Part shown: one piece after another, positions 17,246-26,036 of the stretch
How the letters are laid out: every line of letters starts with the position of its first letter
Numbering within the stretch: position 1 is the first letter of the stretch
Source: Geoanaerobacter pelophilus
Lineage (GTDB): Bacteria; Desulfobacterota; Desulfuromonadia; Geobacterales; DSM-12255
Reading direction: 5' to 3'
Assembly (NCBI RefSeq): GCF_018476885.1
Contig: NZ_JAHCVJ010000009.1
Location: 90,068 to 154,067 of the forward strand
DNA: 64,000 nt
Translations under genes and position numbers: made by a program
The notes under the pieces: model-generated
The model's database searches: none
Told to the model about the DNA's origin: nothing
Seen by the model: the letters and a program-made list of their open reading frames with translations, nothing else

Positions 17246-19026
17246 AGTTCTCTTTCCGCACCAAGCTAGCCCTATCATTTTTACTGTTCATTACGATTGC
17301 CTGGGCGTCTTTTGCGCTCCTATTCGCACCGCGTCTGGGAAAGATCGTTGAGGGCACTATTAGTGAAAACCTGTTAGTGCAGGTGGAATTGGCGGCGCGC
17401 GCAGCACATGGCGATATTGTCTACCTTAGAGGCGATAACCAGCCTTTTGCCGTGTCTACTGCAACAGTAACAGGTTCACGAGTAACCGTTATTGATGCTA
17501 ACGGGTCTGTTTTGGCAGATTCGGAGGTGGCCCGATCTCAGCTGAAAAACCTGGAAAACCATAGTGATCGGCCTGAGATCAGAGAAGCATTCCGCACCGG
17601 CCGCGGCACTGCCATTCGTCATTCCGCAACACTCGGCACTGACATGCTCTATGCTGCGGCAATGTTTCAGGACAAACTCCAGAACCGTGCTGTCATCAGA
17701 CTGGCTCTCCCGCTCACCGCAGTCGCCAAGACGCGTGCCGTTCTCAACTCTGCTCTTGGTGAAAGCCTCTTCATCTCCTTTGCGCTTGGCTGTCTGTTCA
17801 GCGTTATTCTGGCACGGCTGAACATGCGGCAATTGCAGAGGATTGCCAAAATTGTCAGTGATATCGGTCAAGGTAACTATTCTCTCCGGCTACCGGTTGA
17901 CCGTCATGATGAGCTGGGAGGTATGGCAAAGAGTATCAATGAAATGGCGGAACGGATTGAGTCGCAATTCATAAAACTTGGCAATGACAGTAGCCAGTTG
18001 AATGCGATATTGAGCGGCATTGGAGAAGGGCTCATGGTGGGTGATTCCCATGGGACGATCACCCTGGTAAATACCGCTTTCAGTGAGCTTTTCGCGGTGC
18101 ATGAAAATATCGTAGGGCGATCATTGATAACCATTTCACGGCATCCGTCTCTTCATGATTCTTTCAAAATGGTGATCAAGAACAAGTGTGAACATAAAGA
18201 GGAAATAGTTATCAGCGGTGATCGGGAGCGTGTGGTCAGGGTGCACTGGGTACCGCTGCTTGATGATGATCGGCTGCTGGGGATAGTGGCAGTGTTCCAT
18301 GACATTAGTGACCTGAAGCGGCTGGAAAATGTGCGCAAAGATTTTGTGGCAAATGTTTCCCATGAATTACGCACTCCGGTAACGATTATCAAGGGGTACG
18401 CTGAAACACTGCTTGGTGGCGTGATCAGTGACAACCCTGCAAATGTCCAGCAATTCGTGGAAATAATCCATAACAATGCTGAACGGCTTGCCAATCTGCT
18501 CAGGGACCTGCTGAGCCTTTCCGAAATGGAGTCTGATGAGTTCATCCTTGACCTGCAGCCGCTGCCGCTTGGCATGCTGGTAAAGCAGGCATGCCTGTTA
18601 TTGGAGGCGAAAGCCTCAGCCAAATCGATAACTATTATTAATAGTGACAACATTGGAGAACTGCCCCTGGTAATGGCTAATGCCGGAAGGCTGGAGCAGG
18701 TACTGATTAACCTGATTGACAATGCAATCAAGTATTCGCCTGCCGGAAGCAGCATAACCATAAGTGCCGAAGAGCAGGATGCTTTTGTCAAGGTGTCGCT
18801 TAGCGACAACGGTAATGGCATTCCTCCGCAGAGCCTGCCCAGGATTTTCGAACGGTTTTACCGGGTCGATGCCGGACGCAGTCGGGCCGAAGGGGGGACA
18901 GGCCTCGGCCTGTCCATAGTCAAGCACACTATCCAGTTGCATGGCGGCAGCATTACTTGTGAAAGCACTATCGGGAAAGGAACCACATTTCACTTTACCT
19001 TGCGCAAAGCAGAGACAAAGGAATGA
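17242..19026 (+). CDS. phoR: Phosphate sensor histidine kinase PhoR
   Basis: A 594-aa membrane kinase. TM1 at ~res 9-30 and TM2 at ~res 168-192 flank a periplasmic sensor segment of ~135 residues. A HAMP linker (~res 193-245), a PAS domain (~res 252-350), and a HisKA domain with His374 in NVSHELRTP follow. The HATPase domain has N box LINLIDNAIKYSP, G1 DNGNGI and G2 GGTGLGLSI motifs. It senses phosphate status via PstB/PhoU contacts at the PAS region and phosphorylates PhoB. The periplasmic loop is larger than in E. coli PhoR, which has almost none, so direct periplasmic sensing may contribute. It is coupled to phoB by overlap. Confidence 0.9.
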   Translation: MKFSFRTKLALSFLLFITIAWASFALLFAPRLGKIVEGTISENLLVQVELAARAAHGDIVYLRGDNQPFAVSTATVTGSRVTVIDANGSVLADSEVARSQLKNLENHSDRPEIREAFRTGRGTAIRHSATLGTDMLYAAAMFQDKLQNRAVIRLALPLTAVAKTRAVLNSALGESLFISFALGCLFSVILARLNMRQLQRIAKIVSDIGQGNYSLRLPVDRHDELGGMAKSINEMAERIESQFIKLGNDSSQLNAILSGIGEGLMVGDSHGTITLVNTAFSELFAVHENIVGRSLITISRHPSLHDSFKMVIKNKCEHKEEIVISGDRERVVRVHWVPLLDDDRLLGIVAVFHDISDLKRLENVRKDFVANVSHELRTPVTIIKGYAETLLGGVISDNPANVQQFVEIIHNNAERLANLLRDLLSLSEMESDEFILDLQPLPLGMLVKQACLLLEAKASAKSITIINSDNIGELPLVMANAGRLEQVLINLIDNAIKYSPAGSSITISAEEQDAFVKVSLSDNGNGIPPQSLPRIFERFYRVDAGRSRAEGGTGLGLSIVKHTIQLHGGSITCESTIGKGTTFHFTLRKAETKE

Positions 19027-19120
19027 TGGTGACTGTCGTAATTGTTACTAGCAGTGAACCGTAAACAGATGCCGCCACATTTTGATTGAGTCGGCAAACA
19101 AAAGAGAAAAGGAGATGCAG

Positions 19121-20089
19121 ATGATAAAACGCGTTGGAATTTTGGTGGGAGCCTGTTTGCTGGCTACCACAACCCTGGCATCGGCAGAAGCATTGAAGGT
19201 TGATGCAAAGTTGGCAAAATACAAGGCCACTGCCGGAGTTTCAGGCAATCTGAACAGCATTGGTTCTGACACTCTGAACAATCTGATGACGATGTGGGCG
19301 GAAGGGTTCCGCAAGAAGTACCCGAACGTAAATATCCAGATCGAAGGCAAAGGTTCCAGTACCGCACCGCCGGCACTGGTAGCCGGTACTGCCCAGTTTG
19401 GTCCGATGTCACGGGAGATGAAAAGCACCGAAATCGATGCCTTTGAGAAAAAATACGGTTTTAAACCGACCAAGATCGGTGTTGCTCTGGATTCTCTGGC
19501 AGTGTTCGTCAACAAAGACAATCCGGTAAAAGCACTTTCTCTGGAAAAAGTTGATGCCGCCTTTTCCAAAACCCGTAAACGCGGTTATCAGTCTGACATT
19601 GTAACCTGGGGGCAACTCGGGGTAGCCGGCAAGCTCGCCAGTCAGCCGATCAGTCTCTATGGCCGTAATTCAGCCTCCGGCACCTATGGTTACTTCAAGG
19701 AGCACACCCTGAGCAAGGGTGACTACAAGGACACAGTCAAAGAGCAGCCAGGTTCGGCTTCTGTAGTACAAGGGGTAACCAAGGACAAGAACGGCATGGG
19801 GTATTCCGGCATCGGCTATAAGACTTCCGGGGTGAAGGCGATAGCCTTGTCGGAAAAAGAAGGTGGCGCAGCTTTCGAGCCTAACTACGAGAATGTTCTT
19901 TCCGGAAAGTACCCACTTGGCCGCATGCTCTACATCTACGTGGTCAAGGAGCCGAACAAGCCGCTGCCCAAGCTTCAGGAGGAATTCGTCAAGTTCATTC
20001 TCTCCAAAGAAGGTCAGGAGATAGTTGTTAAAGACGGTTTCTTGCCGCTGCCGAAGAAGGTAGTCGATCAGCAGATGAAGAGCATATAA
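19121..20089 (+). CDS. pstS: Phosphate ABC transporter substrate-binding protein PstS
   Basis: A periplasmic phosphate-binding protein (322 aa) with signal peptide MIKRVGILVGACLLATTTLASA. The mature chain has the typical phosphate-binding loops: IGSDTLNNL, GKGSSTAPPAL, an NSASGTYGYF region and SASVVQGV, where backbone amides and Ser/Thr/Asp bind the anion. The start is ATG 19121, because the GGAG at 19111-19114 is 6 bases away; an in-frame TTG at 19082 and an ATG at 19115 are less suitable. It delivers phosphate to PstCA. A stable RNA hairpin follows the gene (20113-20141), so PstS may be made in excess over the permease. Confidence 0.93.
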   Translation: MIKRVGILVGACLLATTTLASAEALKVDAKLAKYKATAGVSGNLNSIGSDTLNNLMTMWAEGFRKKYPNVNIQIEGKGSSTAPPALVAGTAQFGPMSREMKSTEIDAFEKKYGFKPTKIGVALDSLAVFVNKDNPVKALSLEKVDAAFSKTRKRGYQSDIVTWGQLGVAGKLASQPISLYGRNSASGTYGYFKEHTLSKGDYKDTVKEQPGSASVVQGVTKDKNGMGYSGIGYKTSGVKAIALSEKEGGAAFEPNYENVLSGKYPLGRMLYIYVVKEPNKPLPKLQEEFVKFILSKEGQEIVVKDGFLPLPKKVVDQQMKSI

Positions 20090-20112
20090 AGAGTCGTGGG
20101 ATATGAAAGGCG

Positions 20113-20141
20113 CGAAACGGTCGGTAAATCCGGCCGTTTCG
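20113..20141 (+). promoter_or_regulatory. Stable RNA hairpin between pstS and pstC
   Basis: The bases CGAAACGG (20113-20120) pair with CCGTTTCG (20134-20141), and the stem continues inward with a G-U pair and three G-C pairs around the loop TAAAT. There is no U-run after it, so it is more likely a 3'-stabilising or attenuating element than a full terminator. Such a structure after pstS is a common way to give more binding protein than permease. No direct evidence of function. Confidence 0.6.
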
Positions 20142-20163
20142 TGTTACCGGGTAGGTTGCTACT

Positions 20164-22392
20164 ATGAGAAAAGGTCTCACCGAAAGAATCAAACGCCGTG
20201 ACCTGTTGGCCGGTAAATTAATCCAAGGGGTCGGGTTCCTCGTTATCGCCTGCGTTATCGGGATACTGGTCCTGATTACCAACGTAGCGCTGCCGCTGTT
20301 TTACCCGCCGTCAGCCAAGGTGGTCGCATCGTTTAGCGTGCCTGAAGTGTCGAATGGCCATCAGATCCTGGCAGCCGGGCTGGATGATTACCTGGAAAGC
20401 GGTTTTTTGCTGGATGAGCGAGGTCTGCTGACGTTTATCGATCTGCGTTCCGGCAAGGTACTGGATCAAGTGCCGGCAGAGCGTGAAGGGGTTAATGGAC
20501 GCAGGATTACCTACCTTGATCGTGCCGGTCGCTTCGGTTACGGTCTTACCTGGGACGATGGCGTTTTTACTACACTGCAGGTCAAATTTTCCCCAGGATT
20601 CGATGACCAGGGGAAACGCACTATCCACCACGAAGTCGTATCAAAGGCCTTTGCCCCACCCAAGCTAGGTTCAGCTTCCGTAAGGACCATGGTACGTCAA
20701 GCCTCTGAAGATAACGTTACCCGGGTGGATATCTCTGCTGTTGACAGAATTACGGTTACCCAACAGGAAATCAGCAAAGACCTTTTCGGCACCGAGTCCT
20801 CCAAAACAGTAAGTGCCGAGTTGAGCGATCCGATTCCGGGGCGGATTGCCGCGGCTGCCCTTGATCAGAAAGGGTCGCTCCTGTACGTGGGAACAGATCA
20901 GGGGACGCTGCTGCGCTGGGATCTGAGTACCGCCGGTGCCCCGCAGCTTCTTGATTCATTTCCGGTGTTTACTGACGGGCGCTCTGTGGCAGCACTTGGT
21001 TTTGTCGTCGGTGATACTTCTCTGGCAGTAGCCGATAATCGCGGGGGAGTTGCTACCTGGTCTGCGGTTTCCGTGGAAGGGCTGAATAAAAAACAACTCA
21101 CTCGGATTCACCAGCTCTCAAGCCATGAGCAAAAAGTGGTCGAGATCATTCCGTCTTTGCGGGACAAGTCGCTGCTGAGCATTGATGCTGCCGGGGTTAT
21201 GCACCTCGACCACATGACTTCCGAGCGCCACCTGTTGACGATCAGTTCTGCACACCCCATTGTCCGGGCAGGAATGGCGGCAAAGGGGAACGGCTTGATC
21301 GGGATCGACAAGGTTGGCGCCGTATCGGTCTGGCAGCTCAATGTGCCGCATCCCGAGGTCAGCTTCACGACCCTGTTCGGCAAGGTTTGGTATGAGGGAT
21401 ATAATGAACCGGCCTATGTCTGGCAGTCTTCGGCAGCCAATGATGATTTTGAGCCGAAACTATCGCTGACACCGTTGATCTTCGGCACCTTGAAGGGAAC
21501 ATTCTATGCCATGATCTTCGCGGTTCCCCTGGCTCTGCTGGGGGCCATCTACACCAGCCAGTTCCTGAACCAGCGGATCAAGGCCTTCATAAAACCATCG
21601 GTTGAGATCATGGCCGCAATCCCTTCAGTCGTGGTCGGTTTCCTGGGAGGCCTCTGGCTTGCTCCGTTCCTGGACAAGACTATCGTCGGCTTTTTCCTCA
21701 GCATAGTGGTCATTCCTGTTACCGTTCTTGTGGTCATCTTTTGCTGGCAGCGGCTCAAACCGGCATCCCGCCTTGACCGGGTGGGGTTCGGCCATGAATT
21801 TATTATCCTGATGCCGGCAATAATCCTGGGTGGGGCTACGGCCTTCTATCTCGGGGGGATTGCCGAGGTTGCTTTATTCGGCAGTGATTTCAAGCTCTGG
21901 CTCTATGAACATTTGGGCATTCGTGCCGATCAGCGCAATTCAATGGTCATTTCTCTGGCGCTTGGTTTTGCCGTTATTCCGATTATCTTCACCATTGCTG
22001 AAGATGCCCTGTCAAATGTTCCCAAGAGCTTGTCGGCTGCCTCGCTGGCCCTTGGGGCCAGCCGCTGGCAGACCGCCTGGCGAGTGGTTCTTCCGTCAGC
22101 GGTTCCCGGTATTTTTTCGGCGATCATGATCGGCTTTGGCCGGGCTGTCGGTGAAACCATGATCGTGCTGATGGCTACCGGCAACACGCCGATCATCAAT
22201 CTCAGCATGTTTGACGGGTTTCGATCACTTTCGGCGAATATTGCCGTTGAAATCCCCGAGGCCCCGCATGCCGGAACCCTCTACCGCGTGCTGTTCCTGT
22301 CGGCAGTTCTGCTGTTTGCCTTTACTTTTGTCGTCAATACTGTTGCAGAGATCTACCGGCAACGGTTTCGCAAGAAATATGGCCGCTACTGA
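20164..22392 (+). CDS. pstC: Phosphate ABC transporter permease PstC, long form with periplasmic beta-propeller-like domain
   Basis: Integral membrane permease partner of PstA. Residues ~18-42 form TM1; then ~380 residues are non-membrane, with repeated beta-strand/GxxxxxW motifs (for example DQGTLLRWDLST, DNRGGVATWSAV, KVGAVSVWQLN), looking like a WD40/beta-propeller in the periplasm. The permease domain follows from ~res 440 to 740 with five or six TM segments. The EAA-like loop (SAASLALGASRWQTAWR) that docks onto PstB precedes the last helices. E. coli PstC is ~319 aa; the long form (~700 aa) occurs in other proteobacteria. The large domain may interact with PstS or sense phosphate. No ribosome-binding site close to consensus. 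Confidence 0.85.
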   Translation: MRKGLTERIKRRDLLAGKLIQGVGFLVIACVIGILVLITNVALPLFYPPSAKVVASFSVPEVSNGHQILAAGLDDYLESGFLLDERGLLTFIDLRSGKVLDQVPAEREGVNGRRITYLDRAGRFGYGLTWDDGVFTTLQVKFSPGFDDQGKRTIHHEVVSKAFAPPKLGSASVRTMVRQASEDNVTRVDISAVDRITVTQQEISKDLFGTESSKTVSAELSDPIPGRIAAAALDQKGSLLYVGTDQGTLLRWDLSTAGAPQLLDSFPVFTDGRSVAALGFVVGDTSLAVADNRGGVATWSAVSVEGLNKKQLTRIHQLSSHEQKVVEIIPSLRDKSLLSIDAAGVMHLDHMTSERHLLTISSAHPIVRAGMAAKGNGLIGIDKVGAVSVWQLNVPHPEVSFTTLFGKVWYEGYNEPAYVWQSSAANDDFEPKLSLTPLIFGTLKGTFYAMIFAVPLALLGAIYTSQFLNQRIKAFIKPSVEIMAAIPSVVVGFLGGLWLAPFLDKTIVGFFLSIVVIPVTVLVVIFCWQRLKPASRLDRVGFGHEFIILMPAIILGGATAFYLGGIAEVALFGSDFKLWLYEHLGIRADQRNSMVISLALGFAVIPIIFTIAEDALSNVPKSLSAASLALGASRWQTAWRVVLPSAVPGIFSAIMIGFGRAVGETMIVLMATGNTPIINLSMFDGFRSLSANIAVEIPEAPHAGTLYRVLFLSAVLLFAFTFVVNTVAEIYRQRFRKKYGRY

Positions 22393-22399
22393 AGGATAA

Positions 22400-23992
22400 A
22401 TGATGAACAGTTTCTGGAAAAAAGGTGAACCTCAGGTATTTGTTACCGCAGCAGCTCTCTCTGTGACGCTGCTCTTAACGGTAATTCTGGTCGTCGTGGT
22501 CATGGTAAACGGGCTGGGGTTCTTCTGGCCGTCTAATGTGGCAAAGGGCGAACTGAAAGACGGTACCGCCATTCTCGGCGAGATCACGGCCAAGGAAAAA
22601 GGTCAGGTTGCCAGGCTGCAGTTCAAGGTCGGCAATCGCGATATCTATGGCCAGGATTTCCGCTGGGTTGATCGCAGCGAGATTCGCACTCTTACCTATC
22701 CGGCAGATTCGGTTGTTCTTGAGCGCAAAGAGCACGGCAATTTTGTTGGATTTCTCAGCAAACTTTCAATAGAAGGTTTGAAGTTGCCGGATAGCAAGGA
22801 CTTGTGGTTGCGATTTGTCTCAGCGCATGAACAAGTGGTGGCGCTTGCGGAACAGAACCGGGCAATCGAGCAGGAGATGGCGGATCTTAACTATAAAGCA
22901 GAGCAGTTACGGCTGAAGATTGCCAAACTGTCCTTCCGGGACAAGGCCGCACATGATGCTGAAGTCAAAGCGCTCACTGCTAAAAGACAGGAGATCCTGA
23001 ATTCCTTCAGCACGCTTTCTGAAAAACTTATTGCCCAGGTTGCCGAACAGCAACGGTTCACGGCGACCTTTACCGAAGTTGGCGGCAATGAAAAGGAAAT
23101 TTCTCTAGCCAACATTGTCAGGAGTTATCGTCCCAATACCATGCCGGTCTGGTCAAAGGCGGCCTATTATCTCGGCAAGGTTTGGGAACTGCTCTTTGAT
23201 GAGCCACGGGAGTCGAATACCGAAGGTGGGCTCTTTCCGGCAATCTTCGGTACGGTGCTGATGGTGCTGCTGATGAGTTTCTTTTCGCTGCCGTTCGGGG
23301 TCATTGCTGCCGTTTATCTCAGGGAATATGCCAAAGACGGCATGCTGGTTCGGCTGGTGCGCATCGCCGTCAACAACCTCGCCGGTGTGCCCTCGATCGT
23401 CTATGGGGTATTTGGCCTCGGTTTCTTCGTGTATGGGCTTGGGGCAGGGATTGACAACCTGTTCTATGCCGAACGGTTGCCAACCCCGACATTCGGCACC
23501 GGCGGCATACTCTGGGCCAGCCTGACGCTTGCCCTGCTTACGGTGCCGGTAGTGATTGTTGCTTCAGAGGAGTCTCTTGCCGCCATCCCCAAGGGGATTC
23601 GCGAAGGATCACTTGCCTTGGGGGCCACCAAGTTTCAAACCTTATCACGCATACTCTTGCCGATGGCGACTCCTGGGATAATGACCGGTATGATCCTGTC
23701 AATGGCCCGTGCTGCCGGTGAAGTGGCGCCATTGATGCTGGTGGGGGTCGTCAAATTGGCGCCAACGTTGCCGATTGACGGCAGATTCCCTTTTTTTCAC
23801 GTCGACCGCAAGTTCATGCACCTGGGGTTCCACATCTATGATGTAGGCTTCCAGTCGCCGAACGTGGAGGCTGCCAAACCGATGGTCTTTGTGACCACTC
23901 TGTTGCTGCTTGCCATTGTTATCGTTGCCTCCAGTGCTGCCATCTACCTTCGGTCGCAGATGAAGAAACGGTACACTACGCGCACTTTTTAA
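22400..23992 (+). CDS. pstA: Phosphate ABC transporter permease PstA, long form with coiled coil
   Basis: Second permease of the Pst importer. TM1 is at ~res 18-40. A long extracytoplasmic insert follows, including a predicted coiled coil (~res 135-215, many heptad-like Leu/Ala with EQ/KA repeats). The conserved permease domain starts near res 280 and contains five TM segments and the EAA-like motif ([17 protein letters not shown]) contacting PstB. The length of 530 aa resembles the long PstA of Pseudomonas/Shewanella rather than the ~300 aa E. coli form. The coiled coil may pair with the large domain of PstC. The start is one of two tandem ATGs at 22400/22403 after GAAGGAT. Confidence 0.87.
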   Translation: MMNSFWKKGEPQVFVTAAALSVTLLLTVILVVVVMVNGLGFFWPSNVAKGELKDGTAILGEITAKEKGQVARLQFKVGNRDIYGQDFRWVDRSEIRTLTYPADSVVLERKEHGNFVGFLSKLSIEGLKLPDSKDLWLRFVSAHEQVVALAEQNRAIEQEMADLNYKAEQLRLKIAKLSFRDKAAHDAEVKALTAKRQEILNSFSTLSEKLIAQVAEQQRFTATFTEVGGNEKEISLANIVRSYRPNTMPVWSKAAYYLGKVWELLFDEPRESNTEGGLFPAIFGTVLMVLLMSFFSLPFGVIAAVYLREYAKDGMLVRLVRIAVNNLAGVPSIVYGVFGLGFFVYGLGAGIDNLFYAERLPTPTFGTGGILWASLTLALLTVPVVIVASEESLAAIPKGIREGSLALGATKFQTLSRILLPMATPGIMTGMILSMARAAGEVAPLMLVGVVKLAPTLPIDGRFPFFHVDRKFMHLGFHIYDVGFQSPNVEAAKPMVFVTTLLLLAIVIVASSAAIYLRSQMKKRYTTRTF

Positions 23993-24018
23993 CCTTTGTG
24001 ACCCGGAGAAATTATTTC

Positions 24019-24801
24019 ATGGAAGAGACAACCACGCAGTTCGCTTCAGATCTTGTTCTGAAGATCAACAACCTGGATCTTTATTATGGCGATTCGCAGG
24101 CACTGAATGGGATCAATCTCAATATCCCACGCAGGCAGGTTACCGCCTTCATCGGCCCGTCCGGTTGCGGTAAATCTACCTTGTTACGCTGTCTTAACCG
24201 GATGAATGACCTGATTGATACGGTGCGGGTTGAGGGGAGCATCAAGCTTGATGACGATGAAATCAACTCTCCGGATATGGATGTCATAAGCCTGCGCCGC
24301 CGTGTCGGCATGGTGTTCCAGCAGTCCAACCCCTTTCCCAAGTCAATCTATGAGAATGTCATTTTCGGCTTGCGCATTGCCGGGGTCAAAGACAAGGCGC
24401 TGCTCGATGAAACTGTTGAAAAGAGCCTGCGCGGTGCTGCCATCTGGGATGAGGTCAAAGATCGTCTGCATGAATCTGCCTTGGGGCTTTCGGGTGGCCA
24501 GGCCCAGCGAGTATGCATAGCCAGGGCAATTGCCGTTAATCCGGAAGTCATTCTGATGGATGAACCTTGTTCCGCTCTCGATCCGATCGCCACCACCAAG
24601 ATCGAAGAACTCATCAACGAGCTCAAGGAGCGCTTCACCGTGGTTATTGTCACCCACAACATGCAACAGGCTGCCCGGGTCTCGGATCATACCGCATTTC
24701 TCTACATGGGCGAACTGGTCGAGTTTAATACGACCCGGAGAATATTCACCAACCCGGACAACAGCCAGACAGAGGACTATATTACCGGTCGTTTCGGGTA
24801 A
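24019..24801 (+). CDS. pstB: Phosphate ABC transporter ATPase PstB
   Basis: The ATPase subunit that drives phosphate import. Walker [11 protein letters not shown]-loop, signature LSGGQAQR (~res 160), Walker [13 protein letters not shown] and the switch His in VTHNMQQA are all present. Length (260 aa) matches the PstB family, and the tail [24 protein letters not shown] is diagnostic for PstB. I use ATG 24019, which gives the normal N-terminus; an in-frame GTG at 23998 would add seven residues. It follows pstA with no gap and is followed by phoU, so it also takes part in phosphate signalling to PhoR. Confidence 0.94.
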   Translation: MEETTTQFASDLVLKINNLDLYYGDSQALNGINLNIPRRQVTAFIGPSGCGKSTLLRCLNRMNDLIDTVRVEGSIKLDDDEINSPDMDVISLRRRVGMVFQQSNPFPKSIYENVIFGLRIAGVKDKALLDETVEKSLRGAAIWDEVKDRLHESALGLSGGQAQRVCIARAIAVNPEVILMDEPCSALDPIATTKIEELINELKERFTVVIVTHNMQQAARVSDHTAFLYMGELVEFNTTRRIFTNPDNSQTEDYITGRFG

Positions 24802-24879
24802 CAAGCCATCTTGATTCACTGACTTTTCATGCAATGAAGATCACCTGAAGCTACTTTGTCGTTTATCGGAGGAGTCCCA

Positions 24880-25554
24880 ATGGACAAGCAGCATCTGCAC
24901 CGTCAATTTGACAACGATCTCAATGAGATCCGTTCCAAACTCCTGGAAATGGGGGGCAAGGTCGAGAAAATGATCAGCGACGCTTTAAAGGCTCTGCTGG
25001 AACGTGATTCAGTCCTTGCCGATCAGGTGATAGCCTACGACCATGAGATCAATCGCATGGAGATGGAGATCGATGAGAAATGCCTGGAAGTGTTGGCTAT
25101 GCGGCAACCTGCTGCACGGGATCTTCGCTTTATTACGCTGGCCCTGAAGATCGTAACCGATTTGGAGCGGATTGGTGATCAGTGTCGTAATATCGGCAAA
25201 AGCACCAAGGAATTGAATGATGAGCCGCCGCTGAAACCGTTCATCGATATCCCCCGGATGGCTCACTGGGCCGGCATAATGGTCAAAGAGGCGCTTGATG
25301 CCTTTGTCGAAGGGGATGTGGACCTGGCGCTCAAGGTTTGCAGGGATGATTCCTTTATTGATGAGCTGAATGTGCAGATGCAGCGGGAATTGCTGTCGTT
25401 CATGATCGAGGATCCCAAGACCATATCCCGGTCAATCAAAATAAACTATATCTCCAAGTGCCTGGAGCGGATTTCCGACCATGCGACCAATATTGCCGAA
25501 ATGGTCATTTTTATGGTGAATGGTAAGGATATTCGCCATACTGCAGTTAGTTGA
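24880..25554 (+). CDS. phoU: Phosphate signalling protein PhoU
   Basis: A cytoplasmic, all-helical protein of 224 aa with two PhoU three-helix bundles. The metal-binding type motifs are visible as E(x)RxD/D(x)ExxxD patterns (for example TDLERIGDQCRNI and SKCLERISDHATNIAE). It couples Pst transport to PhoR: in high phosphate it keeps PhoR inactive. The start is ATG 24880, with CGGAGGAG upstream at 24868-24874; the TTG at 24856 is not needed. It is the last gene of the Pho block. A long inverted repeat (25621-25659) ends the region between it and the convergent zinc-ribbon gene. Confidence 0.93.
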   Translation: MDKQHLHRQFDNDLNEIRSKLLEMGGKVEKMISDALKALLERDSVLADQVIAYDHEINRMEMEIDEKCLEVLAMRQPAARDLRFITLALKIVTDLERIGDQCRNIGKSTKELNDEPPLKPFIDIPRMAHWAGIMVKEALDAFVEGDVDLALKVCRDDSFIDELNVQMQRELLSFMIEDPKTISRSIKINYISKCLERISDHATNIAEMVIFMVNGKDIRHTAVS

Positions 25555-25620
25555 CATGCCCTGTCCGCAGAGACGTCTTAACTGAGCGTTGCTGCAGATA
25601 CCTGTCAGGCACAAAACAAA

Positions 25621-25659
25621 ACAAGCAAGAACAGCTGACAAGGTCGGCGACTTGCTTGT
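25621..25659 (-). terminator. Rho-independent terminator, probably serving the minus-strand zinc-ribbon gene
   Basis: ACAAGCAAG (25621-25629) and CTTGCTTGT (25651-25659) form a 9-bp stem with a 21-base loop. Read on the minus strand, the stem is followed by TTTTGTTTTG, a run of T. It lies between the convergent phoU and the minus-strand gene ending at 25697, and may stop transcription from both sides. The large loop reduces confidence. Confidence 0.5.
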
Positions 25660-25696
25660 AAAAGAGGCAATATTCAGTTGTAGTGGTTATGGCAGA

Positions 25697-25888
25697 TTAA
25701 ACCGCCTGCAGCAGCATATCGTCACTGTCAGTGAGATGGATGTGACCATCTGACTCAACACTGAATTCGCGCTGACAAGCGGCGCAACAGAATTTACCAG
25801 TGTCTACCTTTGTCCAGATGGTCAGATTTTTACTGTCACACCAATCGCAGTACCAGAGATAGTAATCACCTTTGGGCATCACATTCAT
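25697..25888 (-). CDS. Small zinc-ribbon-like protein
   Basis: A 63-aa protein with two CxxC-type pairs (CDWC at ~res 14 and CAAC at ~res 35, preceded by another Cys), probably binding one zinc ion as a treble-clef/ribbon. The tail HIHLTDSDDMLLQAV is acidic. Strong ribosome-binding site AAAGGAGGT (complement of 25893-25904) precedes the ATG. It is oriented with the ppx operon but sits on the downstream side, so it is separately expressed. The function is unknown; single-zinc ribbons may bind nucleic acid or act as adaptors. Confidence 0.6.
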   Translation of the reverse strand: MNVMPKGDYYLWYCDWCDSKNLTIWTKVDTGKFCCAACQREFSVESDGHIHLTDSDDMLLQAV

Positions 25889-26036
25889 TGGGTTGACCTC
25901 CTTTGATTGTTACTTATAGGAATATGTTAACCCAACAACATTGCAATCATGTGGCGATCTTACAAAGAGTTTGCAAATTACGGGCAGCCAGGGCAGGTTG
26001 CTCAATCTGTTGCAGCGGAGGCGATGCAGGTATCGG

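Noticed and set aside
19032..19053. CTGTCGTAATTGTTAC as a Pho box before pstS
   Set aside because: Only one half-site resembles CTGTCAT, and the second repeat is not recognisable; a PhoB profile search is needed.
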